From contig NC_081409.1 in the NCBI RefSeq assembly GCF_030272615.1, positions 618,869,255 through 618,933,254 of the forward strand: a stretch of DNA of 64,000 bases, read 5' to 3'. Below are positions 61,592 through 64,000 of the stretch, piece after piece (positions within the stretch are counted from its first letter, which is position 1; the number at the start of each line of letters is the position of its first letter). The notes beneath the pieces were generated by a model. It searched no databases. It was given only the letters and a program-made list of their open reading frames with translations, and had not been told where the DNA came from. The DNA comes from Cryptomeria japonica (lineage: Eukaryota; Streptophyta; Pinopsida; Cupressales; Cupressaceae). The translations under genes and the position numbers were made by a program.

Positions 61592-64000
61592 ATGAAGATA
61601 ATCTCTTGGAACTTAAGGTGTCTAAACAATCCCCATAAACATGATATTATTAGGAATATGATAAGAGATAGCAATCCTGACATTTTTCTTATTCAAGAAA
61701 CCAAAATGAGTAGAGAAAAAGTTGAATCTTTGAAGTTTTTCAAAAATGGTAAAATTAGTGGGGGAAGTTCTGAGGGTGCTTCTGGAGGCATTGCTACCAT
61801 TTGGATTCTTAACACTATTAAAGGCCAGGTCATTATTCAGGAAGGTAATTTTTCTTGTATTAAATTTGAGCATCTTAAAGATGGTTTTTCATGGGTTCTC
61901 ACAAACATTTATGCTCCTAATACCTTAAAGGCTAGAAACTCTTTTTGGAAAAGGATAAAATAGGCTAGGGAAAGTTTCAAAAATCTAAGTTGGATGGTTA
62001 TGGGGGATTTCAATACACCCTTAAAAGAGGAGGAAAAATTTGGAGGCAGCCCGCCTCAGCTGGAAAGTAGGATGGCCCTCATGGATTTTATTTATTCTCT
62101 AGCTCTTAATGATTTGGAGATACAAGGTTGTAATTTCACATGGACAAATAGAAGAAATGGTAATGACCTTATTCAAGTGCACCTTGACCGAACTCTTATT
62201 TTTGATGATTGGTACAGTCAGTATTTCTGTTCTTTATCTACACATATTCGGGTTGGTTCCGATCACTTTCCAATCACTTTTAATGCTGATTTGATCAACA
62301 AAAGAAAAAACTATCCCTTTAGATTTGAAAAAATGTGGACTCTTCACCTTGATATTAAAAAATATATTCAAAAATGGTGGAGTATCCAAGTTGAGGGAAT
62401 GACAATGTTCAAAGTGGTTAAGAAGCTCAAAAGTGTGAAGGACAACATCTGAATTTGGAATAAGAACAACTTTGGGAATATATTTGAGGCTAAGAGTAAA
62501 ATTCAGGAAAACCTTAAAGAAATACAGGACCAGATCCAGAAGGATGGTTTCAGTACTATTTCTATTGTTGAGGAGAATGAGATTCTTAAGAAATACCATG
62601 ATATTATTACTAAAGAGGAAATGTTCTGGAAGCAGAGATCGAGATGCATGTGGCTCAAGGAAGGAGACAAGAATACAAGATTTTTCCATATCTCAACCAT
62701 CAAACATAAAGCTGCCAACAGGATGAACAAGTTAGTTGTGGACAGTGGGGAGTTGGTCAAGGAAGATGAAATAAGGAATGAAGCTAAGAGGTATTTCTCA
62801 GACCTCCTTTCAAGGGATCAAAGTCTGGATGCTGAAGCTCAGTCCTCTTTTCTTCAGAACATTCCTCGTCTCATTGATGCCCAAAATAATGTATTTCTCT
62901 CTTCCATTCCTTCCACCTTAGAAATTAAAAATGTTGTTTTCTCTATTGATGGAAACAAAGCTCCTGGTCCTGATGGCTTCCCAATGCTCTTTTTTCAAGA
63001 GTTTTGGGACATTATCAGGACTGATGTTGCTAATGGGGTTAAGGAATTCTTTGGGGCTAGAAAACTCTTGAAGGAAATAAATGGTACTTTTATTGCTCTT
63101 ATCCCCAAGATTCAAGGTGTTGATTCTCTGGACAAGTTCAGACCTATTAGCCTCTGTAATTCCTTTTACAAGATCATATCTAAGGTCCTGACCTCTAGAC
63201 TCTTGTCTATTCTCCCGGCTTTAATTAAACACCAGCAGAATGGGTTTGTTCCTGGAAGAAAAATTCTTGATTCCATTATTATTGTTCATGAGAATATTCA
63301 CTCTCTTGTTAAAGCAAAGAAGTAGGGTCTCATCCTAAAGCTCAATCTCTCCAAAGCCTATGATAGGGTAGACTGGTCTCTTCTTCAGAAAGTCCTCACT
63401 TCCTTTGGGTTTGCCCCAAGAGTTGTGGATCTTTTCTCCCAACTTACCACTACTGCGTCCTTTGCTATTCTTGTCAGTGGTTCTCCTTCAACCTTTTTCC
63501 AAGCTTCGAGGGGTCTTAGGTAAGGAGATCCTATCTCCCCCATCCTTTTCATTATTATGGCAGAATGCTTTGGATTGACCATGGAAAATTTCATGTAGAT
63601 AGGATCCTTTAAGGGTCTCCAACCTTCTTCTGCTAACCTTATTTGTTCACACTAGCAGTTTGTTGATGATACAATAATTATGGGGGAATCAAGCATCTCA
63701 GAAGCTAAAGTTCTGAAGAATACCTTGTGTAAATATGCTTCTGCAATGGGGTAGCTTATTAAATGGGCCAAAAGTGATGTCTTTTTCATTAACACCTCGA
63801 AGAGAAGACAACAAAGGATCAGCAGAATTCTAGAGTGTAAGATTGTTGACCTTCCTACTACCTACCTTGGTCTCCCCATGGGGATTGCCCCTCCTGACTC
63901 CTATTGGAGTTCGCTGGTTGATAAATTTCACAAAAAACTTGCAAGTTGGAAAGGGGCTCTCTTAAGTCAAGCTGGTAAGCTCCTTCTTAAGGCTACTCTT
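61592..64000 (+). pseudogene. LINE ORF2: endonuclease and reverse transcriptase (incomplete at window end)
   Basis: ATG 61592. An AP-type endonuclease is at ~61592-62290: ISWNLRCLNN, IQETKM, TNIYAP, MGDFN, SDHFPI are the expected catalytic blocks. A connecting region follows (FWKQRSRCMWLKEGDKNTRFFH at 62621-62690), then RVT_1 reverse transcriptase from ~62940: APGPDGFP, FIALIPKI, FRPISLCNSFYKIISK, NGFVPGRKI, SKAYDRVDW, GDPISPILF, FVDDTIIMG (63659-63685) and TYLGLPMG. One frame is kept for 2.4 kb with no indel, interrupted by seven stops (61961, 62450, 63323, 63521, 63596, 63653, 63752), several explicable as C-to-T at CAA, CAG or CGA. It would nick DNA and copy its own RNA by target-primed reverse transcription, but this copy is dead. 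Confidence 0.93.

Larger units (their letters stand above)
59830..64000 (+). mobile_element. L1-type non-LTR retrotransposon (plant LINE), 5' end and most of ORF2
   Basis: Begins within ~15 bp before an ORF1 ATG at 59842, inside Copia-G RNase H. It carries ORF1 (59842-61589), a 2-base gap, and ORF2 (61592 to beyond 64000) with endonuclease and reverse transcriptase. No poly(A) tail or target duplication can be seen because the 3' end is outside. The very short 5' untranslated region may mean slight 5' truncation. Confidence 0.9.

Overview
This window is nuclear DNA of a land plant and consists almost entirely of nested retrotransposons. I see no convincing host gene, rRNA, tRNA or CRISPR array. 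The evidence is plant-type Ty1/copia elements primed by initiator-methionine tRNA (TGGTATCAGAGC), a Ty3/gypsy derivative, a plant L1-type LINE with a DUF4283-like ORF1, and heavy C-to-T decay of every coding frame. Deep nesting and old, decayed copies suggest a very large, slowly purged genome, possibly a gymnosperm. That taxonomic guess is inference only.

Layout. Positions 1-1727 hold the 3' end of a copia element (Copia-F, + strand). Positions 1728-4463 are a non-coding array of about 1.1 kb units that reads as LTR-internal-LTR-internal-LTR of a TRIM-like element. From 4563 a minus-strand copia element (Copia-E) begins; its body resumes at 39364-43519. Copia-B (6373-39363, +) sits inside the RNase H region of E. 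A gypsy element (11633-23239, -) sits inside the RNase H region of B, and a 3.8 kb solo LTR (15245-19048) splits the gypsy gag-protease frame. The 3' LTR of B is split by Copia-C (24795-39054, +), and the 3' LTR of C is split by Copia-D (31710-38294, -). The 5' LTR of E is split by Copia-G (43520-59829, +). The 5' LTR of G is split twice, by Copia-H (43830-50086, +) and by element I (50526-55437, +). The RNase H region of G is broken at about 59829 by an L1-type LINE that runs off the window end.

Most boundaries are supported by TG...CA termini, a primer-binding site, a polypurine tract and matching 5-bp target duplications: 5/5 for the gypsy and the solo LTR, 4/5 for B, C, D, H and I. Removing the inner insertions rejoins the host reading frame or LTR in each testable case.

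The most unusual element is I. It has two 803-bp LTRs, a primer-binding site and a polypurine tract like its autonomous copia neighbours, but no protease, integrase, reverse transcriptase or RNase H. It encodes a coiled-coil protein with an array of CCHC zinc knuckles and a second, unrecognised coiled-coil protein with a TATA-like box upstream. It looks like a cross-mobilised parasite of the local copia families. The gypsy element is also pol-less: it encodes only gag plus a protease-like domain with a long proline-rich tail. The copia elements share a leader motif, a duplicated polypurine tract and LTR-end boxes, and element I has these too.
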